From Endomychus coccineus (taxonomy: Eukaryota > Arthropoda > Insecta > Coleoptera > Endomychidae): a DNA stretch of 64,000 nucleotides. Where the stretch lies: positions 201,083,982 through 201,147,981 of the forward strand of contig OY294067.1 in assembly GCA_958510875.1 (NCBI GenBank), in the 5' to 3' direction. Below the pieces are notes generated by a model. That model saw nothing but the letters and a program-made list of their open reading frames with translations, ran no database searches and was not told the DNA's origin. Numbering within the stretch: the first letter of the stretch is position 1; each line of letters starts with the position of its first letter. The position numbers and the translations under genes were made by a program. Below are positions 1-9,154 of this stretch, piece after piece.

Positions 1-97
1 ACAAAAATTGATTTTCAAAGCTGAGCTTTCATATCTGATAACATTTGAGGGCAATTCTATCAAGCATTTCCGAGTCCCCCTGTATATAATGGTATGG

Positions 98-532
98 TAC
101 AGGGTGAGCTTTTTTGGATGCTCTTATTTGGAAATTTCTGGAACTACCGTAAACAGAGAATTGGTTAAGTGGAGATAGTTTTGCAGTTCACCCAGTCCAG
201 GTCAACGAGACTTCCGTTTTCTTGAAAAAGTACGGATATTCATCAAAAAAAATTGAATTTGCCAAATTTTGATATTCCGTATTGCTCCGTTTTCAAGGCT
301 ATCACTCATATCGACCGTTACAATATTAGAAAAAAATTACTTTCCAATGAAACCGAACATACAATGGTATGTACTCATTTAAGGAAAACATAAGCTTTGA
401 AGTTCATGCTGTTACTCAGAAACGACGGCGTCTTCAACATTTTCAGCATCTTATTGCCATTAAATCAAAAGGAACGGAGCTATTATGGATTTACAAAAAA
501 TTGACATTTGTTTTTTTTTCAAGCACCCTGTA
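98..532. mobile_element. Candidate MITE ending in TACAGGGTG
   Basis: The interval starts with TACAGGGTG (98-106) and ends with the inverse CACCCTGTA (524-532). This end type is common on non-autonomous IS630/Tc1-mariner elements of insects. The interior has no convincing gene; a 68-codon open frame at 369-575 looks like chance. The inverted match beyond nine bases is weak, so this could be two unrelated ends. Confidence 0.4.
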
Positions 533-1031
533 TAAGAGCAAATATCTTGAATTTCCTCAAGAAAAGTTAAAATAACCTACTTATGTCTCGTGAAGCTGAA
601 GTGACATTATTATGATTCGCAGTTATTAATTCCTCTTCAATGTCCGATAGTTCTGTGGAACAAATTATATTGTTCAATGAATTAAGATTTTCATGCAAGG
701 TCTTCTGTAGCGCTTCATCAATTACATTTTTTTCAATTTGATGTTGCTGAAAAAATTAACATAACTGTAACAGTTATTCAATATATACGAAGAGGAATAA
801 TCCACCTGTTCTACGTTTGCTTTTAGCAGTTTTATACGTCAACTTTGATTTCTTATGTTTTGTAAGACGAAGTCATCAACTCGTAATGAAAATTGTTCAT
901 CCCGGAAATTCTATTTTCAATATTGTTGAAATTACTTTCAGAACTTGCAGAGGATGAAATGTGTTTTGATGCAGGAAAAAAATTGCACATCAAGCTTGTC
1001 CACATTGGTAACGTGTTGGAAAGCTCTAAAA
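533..1031. other. No supported feature
   Basis: AT-rich sequence with no durable reading frame. It may hold the eroded 3' end of the minus-strand gene at 1032-2872, but every frame carries many stops. Confidence 0.4.
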
Positions 1032-2872
1032 CTAGGACCGGCTAAACTTGTTGGTTACCGCTGTCGCCAGTTTCGCCCGCCTTATTAACAAGGCTTTTAA
1101 CAAAGGTTTTATTCGCAATATCTTGAACCAAAGCATGAAACCAGTTTTTTCAGTATATTTACTAAGAAGGTTTTCTTTCCAGTCACTATTAAGTTCTGCC
1201 CGATTCTTCTTAATATTCACTGTTCTTTCATTTCACATGTCGTAGGTTCTTCCTCATTCACCCCCTCAGTAAAAGAGTATGCAACGAAAAACAGTGCCTT
1301 TCAAAGTTCCATCAGATCTGCAATTCGACCCAAAACCCGCATATAAAATTTCTTGGTGATAGGATGCTGGTTTTTTAAGCATGTTCAAGTTGTTATGAGC
1401 TTAATGATGTGGGCCACATCATTTCTCAAATACACATTCGAAATCGTGCTTCCTTCTTCAAAAAGCAATGTATAGCAATTATCTATATATTCGGGCAACG
1501 TTTTGAATTGAGTGAATGTGGGAATACAAGCAAATATCAACTCCAGAGACATGTCAGTCACAACTTCAGAGGGCAAATTACCAGCAGATTTCAACCATAT
1601 GTGTAGCCAATTTTGAATGCTTAGCGCTTAATGACTGTCACTTAGCATTGTTCCTACTAGATATTGATCATTGTAATTTATGACAATTTCATACAACAGA
1701 ATGATTTTTGATTTCAGTTTGTCCTCGTACAGAAATTTTTTACTACACCTTTTATCGTGTTAATACTGATTTTGTAATGTGTTTCTTGGCAAAATTGTAA
1801 TTTATGACAATTTCATACAACAGAATGATTTTTGATTTCAGTTTGTCCTCGTACAGAAATTTTTTACTACACCTTCTATCGTGTCAATACTGATTTTGTA
1901 ATGTGTTTCTTGGCAAAATCTTCTGTATACCATTATTTGATTATTGCTCCAAAAATACAAAAAAATGATGAGTACCTATCCTATATTTCGGATAGTACTT
2001 CCATATTCCTGGTATGATTTATCTTTGTATTGTGATTGAGTCATTGTCAATTCCACTTTTTTTTGGAATACGGATTTTGCTGCTCTAAGAGTAGAGAAGT
2101 TAGGAATAAATTCGGGTTCGACGTCTTCATCGCTCATAATTTGTCTGCTCAGATCATTTCTGATATAATTAGCCATTTTATTCTCGTATACCATCCTTTC
2201 AATTATTCATTGTCGCTTTACTCCTTTTAAGGGTAGCTTCAACTTTTTCTTGAGCTTCTATTGATAATTGCCCGACAACACAAAACTGACAGTCGTCATA
2301 TCATTTTGTCTCGTTGCATTTTGCGTTATACGGTCAACGACTGAAGATAAGCACTCTATACATTGTCCAAAAATCTTGACAGGATCTTCACCTTTTGGAT
2401 ATATCTTCGCTCGCTTAAATGTGAAGCAGCATGCCAGTTTTGTAGCATCAAATTTTTTTTTCTTAGCACTGACGCCCACGTAAACTGTTCCCAGATATTG
2501 TAATCTCGTGTTACGTCTAGACTTTACTTTTAATTTATCAGATAGTTTGTACTCTACAACATTTTGTCTAAGACTTCTAAATTCTTTAGCTTCAAGGCAA
2601 ACTTTATCAGAATCAACTTTGGAATCAGTAGTTCCAGTGCTAGAGTTTGATTTGGCAATTGATGAGTCACAGCTGATAGAAATATCACTCTGAATATCTT
2701 TTTTGTCACGTGTATGTTGCAAATTTGCCTCAAATTTGTAACTGTTTTTGGGAATCGCAGTAAATATTCCCAGACGAGTGATGGAAACTCCTCTTGTTTC
2801 TAAAATGTTGACTATTTTATTCCAAATTACATGGGTTCTAGGCAAAAACTGATGCATACTCATACTGTACAT
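1032..2872 (-). pseudogene. Broken gene of unknown family, possibly transposase-derived
   Basis: Several minus-strand open pieces follow one another in a plausible order. They are a 204-residue N-terminal piece (2872-2258, lysine/serine-rich, with CxxC-like cysteines near its end), 2194-1976, 1594-1385 (including 'PSEVVTDMSLELIFACIPTF' and 'YLRNDVAHIIKL') and 1220-1032 ('GFMLWFKILRIKPLLKALL'). The open stretches between stops keep protein-like composition, so I read one gene broken by stops, frameshifts and a 124-bp duplication. The 'VVTDxSLxLIxAC' and 'RNDVAHIIK' segments recall MULE-like transposase cores of insects, from memory only. It could also be a dead host gene. ATG at 2870-2872 is simply the first Met of the longest piece. 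Confidence 0.4.
1671..1918. repeat. Tandem duplication, 124 bp x 2
   Basis: Copy 1 is 1671-1794 and copy 2 is 1795-1918, each starting TTGTAATTTATGACAA. I see two differences between them. 124 is not a multiple of three, so the duplication shifts the frame of the minus-strand gene it sits in. Confidence 0.85.
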
Positions 2873-3398
2873 CCGTTTTCATCGTACGCTTTGATGAATT
2901 CTACTATAACTTGAATATGTCGGATTGGTCTTTTCTCGCCCATGCTGAATTGGTGCGAGCTAAAAATATAAAATAGGAGCTTTCTTCAGGGTATTAGGTA
3001 ATGTTTAGGATGAAATTATTATGAATTATTAAAGAGATATCAAAGATATAAATATATTACGATATAAATCCAATTTAACTTCGTTCAGAAGTGAATAACG
3101 TCTATACGCGGGTATTGATGCAATTTCTGAGTCGGAAAAGCAAGTCGGATATACTCAGGACAGAAGTAGCGAAACGAGTTTGATGACACGAAATAGTATG
3201 AATGATGTAATATGCACATCACGTTATTCATAAATTCCTACCACTCCAAGAAGTCTGTTTCATCACCTTCTTTTTTCAATACGGCCCTGTCCATATTTTC
3301 TTATCTTGCAGGTTTGTTCGCGCATTTTTGTGAGCTCCGAATTGCGCCACGTTTCTCTCATTTGATCTAATGTGTATGTCGTGCCGTTTCTGAGTTTC
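2873..3398. other. No supported feature
   Basis: Non-coding sequence between the broken gene and the satellite. The last ~130 bases have higher GC, like the satellite they adjoin. No inverted ends or RNA gene seen. Confidence 0.4.
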
Positions 3399-4125
3399 TC
3401 GCGTTATGCTGGCCCACCCGCCCGGTTCCTCACATCCCAGCCATTCTATAGGTGTGCTAGATTTAAAATCGGTTGTGCTAGGTTGTGCTAGATGTCGTCT
3501 CACTGCGCTAGCATTTTAGTAGGAAAATTTGATGCGGGAGGGGGCTCGCGTTATGCTAGCCCCATCCACACAGTTCCTCACATCCCAGCCACTGTATAGG
3601 TGTGCTAGGTTTAGAATTGGTTGCGCTAGGTTGTGCTAGGTGTGGACTCACTGCGCTAGCGTTTTGGTGAGAAAATTTGATGTGGGAGGGGGCTCTCGTT
3701 AAGCTGACCCCACTCGTACGGTTCCTTACCTTCCAGCCACTGTATAGGTGTGCTAGGTGTGAAATCGGTTGTGCTAGGTTGTGCTAGGTGAAGACTCACT
3801 GCGCTAGCATTTTGGTGAGAAAATTCGATGCGCGAGCGGGCTCGCGTTAAGCTAGCCCCACCCGCACGGTTCCTTACATCCCAGCCACTGTATAGATTTG
3901 CTAGGTTCAAAATCAGTTGTGCTAGGTTGTGCTAGGTGTAGACTCACTGCGCTAGCATTTTGGTAAGGGAATTTGATGCGGGAGGGGGCTTGCGTTATGC
4001 TAGCCTCACCCGCACGGTTCCTTACATCCCAGCCACTGTATAGGTGTGCTAGGTTTAAAATTGGTTATACTAGGAGTAGACTCTCTGCGCTAGCGTTTTG
4101 ATAATGAAATTCATTGCGGGGGAGG
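3399..4125. repeat. 148-bp satellite array, about five copies
   Basis: The marker CATCCCAGCC (or a close variant) recurs at 3433, 3581, 3729, 3877 and 4025, exactly 148 bases apart each time. Each unit also carries repeated GTGCTAGG words, a CTGCGCTAGC word and a G-rich GCGGGAGGGGGCT stretch. It is clearly more GC-rich than its surroundings. Open frames inside it are by-products of the repeat. Confidence 0.9.
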
Positions 4126-4224
4126 GGGTCAGGCAACAAAACGAAGCTGCCGCTGCGAGCCCCGACGACATCGCATCAGTCGTGCAAGAAAACCTAAAAG
4201 GCTGTTAACACAAGCTACTCATGC

Positions 4225-4693
4225 TCACCGGCCGGTAAGAAGCTTCAGGTTCCTAAATCGTGTGCCCTAAGTATTTTGATTGAATCCAGAACGACAATGA
4301 CTGCCTTTTGCATCTGGTCTATCAAGATCTGGGCCGAGTTCTCACAGGGCAGAATTATCTCCAAGTAGACCGAATTCCGCTCAAAACACCGATGATCAGA
4401 ACCACTTATACGACCTTGTGGCCTGGGTATAGCGTGCGGAGCTCGAGCAGGAGATCTTGATATTTTGTCAATTTTTCCTCCTCTTTCAAGACTGTGTTCT
4501 TCTCTGCCGGTGCAGAGAATTCGATAACATACATAGTCTTGCTCAGTTTATCGAGGAGGACAAAGTCAGACCTATTTGCTTGTCTGGACCTGACGGTCGG
4601 AAACAGGTAATTCCAGTAGATCTGGCATTTTTCGTTTCCGACAACGATTTCCTGGCATGTAAGACAGCACCGGCTCTTGGACAACAGAATCAT
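4225..4693 (-). pseudogene. LINE C-terminal fragment (post-RT region)
   Basis: On the minus strand, 'RSDFVLLDKLSKTMYVIEFS' is followed by 'EEEKLTKYQDLLLELRTLYP' and then 'VVLIIGVLSGIRSTWR'. After a frame break, 'LIDQMQKAVIVVLDSIKILR' continues. This order is typical of the region after the reverse transcriptase in some non-LTR retrotransposons (nuclease-like fold, then G-x-L-G-G-type turn, then an IDxxQKA helix). At least one frameshift (~4345) and a stop at ~4232 show it is dead. The RT itself is absent. It abuts the satellite on one side and a BEL/Pao relic on the other. Confidence 0.6.
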
Positions 4694-4737
4694 TCATTGC
4701 TAGTTTGGGGCGATTCTGTGCCAGACGTGAAAAACCG

Positions 4738-5453
4738 TTTGGAATTTACTCAGACAATGGAACCAATTTTGTAGGTGCTCAAAAGGAGCTGAGGTTCTTA
4801 TACGATATGTTAAAAACTCAAACTACGACATTTTGAATTATTGTACCAATGAAAATATGTTGTGGCACTTCATACCCCCTAATTCAACACACTCTGGTGT
4901 TTTGTGAGAATCGAGTATAAAGGAGGTTGAACGTCTCCTTCTGAGGGCAGTTGGGGAGGTAAACTTGGTCTATGAAGGATTCTTAACAGTACTCTCTAAG
5001 GTTGATTCAACATTGAATTCCCGAACACTCATACCTTTATCCTCTGATCCGAACGATTATCAACCGTTGACACCAGCTCATTTCTTAATTGGGAAGCCTC
5101 CCATCACAATTCCAACTCCAATCTACTAGATATTCAACCCAGCAAATTGTCAAGATTCCAGATACTTGCAACAGATACAGCAGATTTTTTGGCAACGATG
5201 GTCACTAGAATACTTGACTAGTCCACAAACCAAAGTTTAGTGGAAAAAACAAAGTGAAAATATAAAACAAGATACGTTAGTGGTAATAAAACGTAACGAT
5301 GTGCCTCCTTCCAATTGAGTAATGGGCAGAATTACAGCCCTTCATCCAGGAGAAGACGGAGTCGTGCGTTTATTGACTATGAGAACCATAAGTGGAAAAC
5401 TAAAACGTGCGTTAACCAAAGTTTGTCCTCTACCATTACCGGACTAGGTTTTT
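4738..5453 (+). pseudogene. BEL/Pao integrase and C-terminal domain fragment
   Basis: The forward strand opens with 'FGIYSDNGTNFVGAQKELRF', the second-Asp region of a BEL/Pao integrase core (SDNGTNF). It goes on to 'LRAVGEVNLVYEGFL', 'DPNDYQPLTPAHFLIGKP' and 'IQQIFWQRWSLEYLTS'. It ends in the DUF5641-type tail with 'VMGRITALHPGEDGVVR' and 'TISGKLKRALTKVCPLP'. Several stops and frameshifts break it, so it is not functional. Protease, RT and RNase H are missing; only the pol 3' end remains. A (TA)n tract follows about 100 bases downstream. Confidence 0.85.
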
Positions 5454-5556
5454 CGTGTGCGCTCACAATTATTATCAAAGTATTGTTAATGAGTTTATCA
5501 TTATCTTTAAATCCGTCCTATATCGTGAAATTATTTTTTTGTTCAAATATGTCCAT

Positions 5557-5557
<1 letters not shown>

Positions 5558-5623
<66 letters not shown>
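5558..5623. repeat. (TA)n microsatellite
   Basis: Nearly pure TA dinucleotide run directly next to the start of PLE family A. It produces spurious Tyr-Ile repeat reading frames on both strands. Confidence 0.98.
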
Positions 5624-5625
<2 letters not shown>

Positions 5626-5720
5626 TTTTGTTGATATTCTTGAACCATTTGTAATATTTGTATGTTTTCTTGGTATATTGGTTCGTATATATACTGATAA
5701 TGAAATAAAAATTCTGTTTT

Positions 5721-5752
5721 GACGTTTCGACAACGTTTATTGCCTTTATCAA
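5721..5752 (-). ncRNA. Degenerate hammerhead-like core, family A left arm
   Basis: On the minus strand: TTGATAA (in place of CTGANGA), a GGCAA/TTGTC stem, then GAAACGTC. Spacing matches a hammerhead core, but two invariant positions differ, so it is probably inactive. Confidence 0.4.
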
Positions 5753-6282
5753 AATTGTTAATTGAAATTAGTGTTTCCATGTAATTTAGAAAAGGATAGA
5801 TGATTTCGATTAATGAAATGCGTCTGCAGCCGACTTGTGTTTTAAGATCCAATTAAAACTGCAGAAAACATTGGATCGGTTGTGTGTACAATAATCTAAT
5901 TCAAACTTAACAAAATTCTATTAATTTGAAGTGCCACTTTCCATTGTCTATTTAAAATTCAACCTAAAAAAGATGAAGTATTATTTAACTATGACACTAT
6001 AGAATAACAATTTTGAGGTTGAATTCCATAGAATTATCTTAAACTTGAATAGTTATGATAGAAATACTCATCATAGAGTAACTAAATACAATAATTCATA
6101 GATATTTATAATTGTACAATATTGGAATGTCTTGTATTTAATCAAATTCAATCTATTTCAAATTGTAGTTAGCCATACATTACTCTTTCACACACAACCG
6201 ATCCAATGTTTTCTGCAGTTTTAATTGAATCTTAAAACACAAGTCGGCTGCAGACGCATTTCATTAATCGAAATTAACAATT

Positions 6283-6314
6283 TTGATAAAGGCAATAAAC
6301 GTTGTCGAAACGTC
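6283..6314 (+). ncRNA. Degenerate hammerhead-like core, family A right arm
   Basis: Mirror copy of the core at 5721-5752: TTGATAA, stem GGCAA (6291-6295) with TTGTC (6302-6306), then GAAA (6307-6310) and CGTC. Confidence 0.4.
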
Positions 6315-6373
6315 AAAACAGAATTTTTATTTCATTATCAGTATATATACGAACCAATATACCAAGAAAACAT

Positions 6374-6377
<4 letters not shown>

Positions 6378-6418
<41 letters not shown>
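6378..6418. repeat. (TA)n microsatellite
   Basis: TA run directly abutting the end of PLE family A. The ~190 bases after it (6419-6611) hold nothing I recognise. Confidence 0.97.
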
Positions 6419-6424
<6 letters not shown>

Positions 6425-6609
6425 CAACCAAGACAGTTCAAGGAGGGGAGTATGTTCAGATGTTTTTAGATCTTGAGGGTTATGTGAACATGTGGTATCA
6501 TACCCTTGGTTCCTACGAAGCGCGTTAAGGGTAGATATGCAAGGACAGTTACAAATAAACCAGCGTATGGTCAACATGTGTATGATTTCTATTTCATAAA
6601 TCTACAATT

Positions 6610-6611
<2 letters not shown>

Positions 6612-6700
<89 letters not shown>
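6612..6700. repeat. (TA)n microsatellite
   Basis: About 90 bases of TA, ending at the family-B word GTTTCTTCTTAGG. Confidence 0.97.
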
Positions 6701-6704
<4 letters not shown>

Positions 6705-6799
6705 TCTTCTTAGGTTCTCGCGGACGTAATGTGTAGAACTGGATTCTCGGGTATTGATCCGCGTTGTGTGGTTTCGGTCCTCAAAAGGACCAATTTCAC

Positions 6800-6833
6800 G
6801 ACGTTTCGGCAAAGTCGCATTTGCCATCTTCAG
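6800..6833 (-). ncRNA. Hammerhead-like core, family B
   Basis: Minus strand: CTGAAGA, a six-pair GGCAAA/TTTGCC stem, then GAAACGTC. This matches the conserved hammerhead core (CUGANGA, stem II, GAAA), known from PLE terminal repeats. Stem I could not be confirmed by eye. Confidence 0.6.
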
Positions 6834-6882
6834 GTGATTCGACCGTAGAGTCTAGATTTTCCAGACTCTACGGTCGAATCAC

Positions 6883-6916
6883 CTGAAGATGGCAAATGCG
6901 ACTTTGCCGAAACGTC
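6883..6916 (+). ncRNA. Hammerhead-like core, family B
   Basis: CTGAAGA (6883-6889), stem II GGCAAA with TTTGCC (6903-6908), GAAA (6909-6912) and CGTC. Inverse twin of 6800-6833. In this palindrome the two cores face each other and would pair into a long hairpin instead. Confidence 0.6.
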
Positions 6917-7005
6917 GTGAAATTGGTCCTTTTGAGGACCGAAACCACACAACGCGGATCAATACCCGAGAATCCAGTTCTACATATATATATATATATA
7001 TATAT

Positions 7006-9154
7006 ACAGGGTGTCCTCGAACTGCGTGGCTAAAATAAAACCGAAGATTCTTTGATTCGAAAAAAATTTGATGAGCCTTTTTACTTTTGCCTCAAGTGTC
7101 TTGTTTAGCCGGTAGAGGGCTTCAAAGTTGCAAAAATAATTTTGTTTTTTCGGTATAACTTGAGAACGTGATGAAGGACTTTTACAATATTTGGCAGGTG
7201 AGTTACTGTCAATAATAGCCGTTTTTGAGAGCGGAGCATAGAGCCTTAGAGACCTTAGAAATGGCTCAAACTTGAGGATGTAACGGGAAAAGTGTCCAGA
7301 ACTTTCTTGTGGTCAATGTGATTCAGTCTATATTTTTTATGTGAATAGCTTATCTAATTTGAAAACTTTTCTTACTCCTAGAAAATTTTGATAAAATCAA
7401 CGGATTAGCTTGAAAAAAATAATTTTCGAGTCTCTGCAACTTTGGCTTACTAATTTTACTTGATTAAAATACCTCAGTTGCCTTTGTTTTTCTAATGTCA
7501 TTTTGGCATTTGGAGAATTTATTCTCAAAACTGTCAGTTTTTAATTTGCTTTCCGTGAAAATTTTATAAAATTATGGCTCAAAATTTCACTAACACTGAA
7601 ATGGTTAATATCTCGGTAAAACACGAATAATAAAAACAATAGAAATGGGGAAACGATGTGATTATTCAGGAAAAACAAATGCTAAATTAGAAGGAACAAC
7701 AAAACTTTTTGGGAAATCGCTGAGGCATCAATTGTTCGAAATGTTGCCCATTTTCCTGAATACACAAATTAATTCGTTTCAAGAAATTGGATTGAACTCT
7801 GGCTAGTACTTCAGGATCATTCTTCAATAAATCCGCTTCATGATTAATTCGTTGCAACAACTCCTCTCGTGTGTTCACTGGAGCTTCATAAACTTTCGAC
7901 TTCAAAGCGCCCCATAGAAAGAAGTCGCAGGGCGTCAAATCAGGGGAGCGGGCCGGGCCAGTTCACTGGTGCATCGTGTCCTCTACCTATCCAGCGATCT
8001 GGATATTTCGCATTCAAATGTCGCCTCACAGCTAATGTGAAATGAGGAGGTGCACCATCATGGATAAACCAGGCCACGACGAATGTGTAAGGGCAAGTCT
8101 TCGAACAGTTCAAGTAGCATTTGTTCCAAAAAGTTCAAGTAGTTCTCCCCGTTCAATCGACCGGGTATAACGGTAGGGCCAATAATGAAGTTATCCACAA
8201 TTCCAACCCAAACATTGATTTTAGTTTGATTCTGAAAATATGTAACTTCCGTTTCATGAGGATTTTCATCAGCATAGAAATGTTCATTATGGAGGTTAAA
8301 AAGACCACATCTCGTGAAAGTATCTTCGTCCGTGAACAGAATTCTTCTACAAAAATTGGGGTTTGCGTTTTGTCTTTGAACAATAAGCCGACAGAAATCT
8401 AGTCGATGACCCAGATCTAAGGGCAATAAGTCTTGAACTGTTTTAATATGATAGGGATACAACAGTTCTTCTTTCAGTACATTATGAACTAATGATTTTG
8501 AGGCTCCAATACGAAGTCCCAAACGTAGTGTGCTTATCCCAGGTTCAGTTTCAACCGCTTCCAGTATCGCTTCTTCGAGCTCTACCGTCCTTCTTGTCCG
8601 TCTGCGTCCAGTTCCTCTGCGATTTGCTTCAAATTTGCCAGTTTCGCGAAGGTTTGCCGATTTGGAATTCTGTGATGCGGATATCTTTCCCTTCTCCGGC
8701 CATTGCAACGACAAAGTCCATAAATCAATAACATATCAACCATTTCAGGGTTAGTGAAATTTTGAGCCGTAGGTTTATAAAATTTTTACGGAAAGCAAAG
8801 TAAATACTGACAGTTTTGAGAATAAATTCTTCAAATGCCAAAATGGCATTAGGAAAGCAAAGGCAACTAAGGTATTTTAATCAAGTAAAATTAGTAAGCC
8901 AAAATTGCAGAGACTCGAAAATTAATTTTTTCAAGCTTTTTATCAAAATTTTCTAAGAGCAAGAAAAGTTTTCAAATTAGATAAGCTATCTACATAGAAA
9001 ATATCGAGTGAATTACATTGAAAACAGAAAAGTTCTGGACACTTTTCCCGTTACATCCTCAAGTTTGAGCCATTTCTATGGTCTCTAAGGCTCTGTGCTC
9101 CACTCTCAAAAATGGCCATTATTGACAGTAACTCACCTGCTAAATATTGTGAAA
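7006..9154 (-). mobile_element. IS630/Tc1-mariner-type transposon, copy 1
   Basis: The left end ACAGGGTGTCCTCGAACTGC follows a TA tract, as expected for a TA-targeting element. The non-coding flanks (~300-600 bases each side of the transposase) are inverted copies of each other, giving long terminal inverted repeats. The inner edge at ~9154 (GAAAG|TCCTCGAACTG) lacks the outermost ~170 bases and abuts copy 2 head to head. The transposase at 7690-8735 is broken. Confidence 0.85.
7690..8735 (-). pseudogene. IS630-type transposase (DUF4817/HTH + DDE), frameshifted
   Basis: Read from 8735 down: an HTH N-terminal region with 'GTGRRRTRRTVELEEAILEA', then 'GISTLRLGLRIGASKSLVHN' (second helix-turn-helix). 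The catalytic core follows: 'ILFTDEDTFTR' (first Asp), 'NVWVGIVDNFIIGPTVIPG', then 'HDGAPPHF' in another frame (second Asp), and 'LTPCDFFLWGALKSKVYEAP' (third acidic residue). The tail 'INHEADLLKNDPEVLARVQS' and 'NLCIQENGQHFEQLMP' is typical of the family's C-terminus. Frame breaks occur near 8640, 8060 and 7945. No single frame encodes the enzyme, so it is inactive. The catalytic motifs survive in pieces, which suggests moderate age. Confidence 0.85.

Larger units (their letters stand above)
5624..6377. mobile_element. PLE-like family A remnant with inverted arms
   Basis: The left arm (from ~5659, TTGTATGTTTTCTTGGTATA...) and right arm (to ~6377, ...AAGAAAACATACAA) are inverted copies of about 200 bases. 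Both include the words GTCTGCAGCCGACTTG or its inverse and a GACGTTTCGACAACG core. A non-coding middle (~5880-6190) separates them. No reverse transcriptase is left. Inverted terminal copies with a GAAACGTC core are typical of Penelope-like elements. The middle and right arm recur in reverse at 54297-54840, and the outermost arms alone recur as a palindrome at 25028-25218. Confidence 0.65.
6701..6985. mobile_element. PLE family B ends as a head-to-head palindrome
   Basis: A minus-oriented family-B terminal repeat is followed, after a ~9-base spacer near 6855, by its inverse. The two arms are nearly identical (CTGGATTCTCGGGTATTGAT on the left and its complement on the right). The left arm is longer by the GTTTCTTCTTAGGTTCTCGC extension. 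There is no coding sequence between them. The same terminal repeat bounds the PLE at 43731-46168. Each arm carries a hammerhead-like core. Confidence 0.85.

Noticed and set aside
3276..3910. Two frames of 75-84 residues in the satellite
   Set aside because: They follow the 148-bp repeat and resemble no protein.
3399..4125. CRISPR-like regular repeats
   Set aside because: Units are contiguous 148-bp tandem copies with no spacers, and the genome is eukaryotic.
8121..8754. Forward frames of 74-93 residues
   Set aside because: Antisense to the IS630 transposase copy 1.
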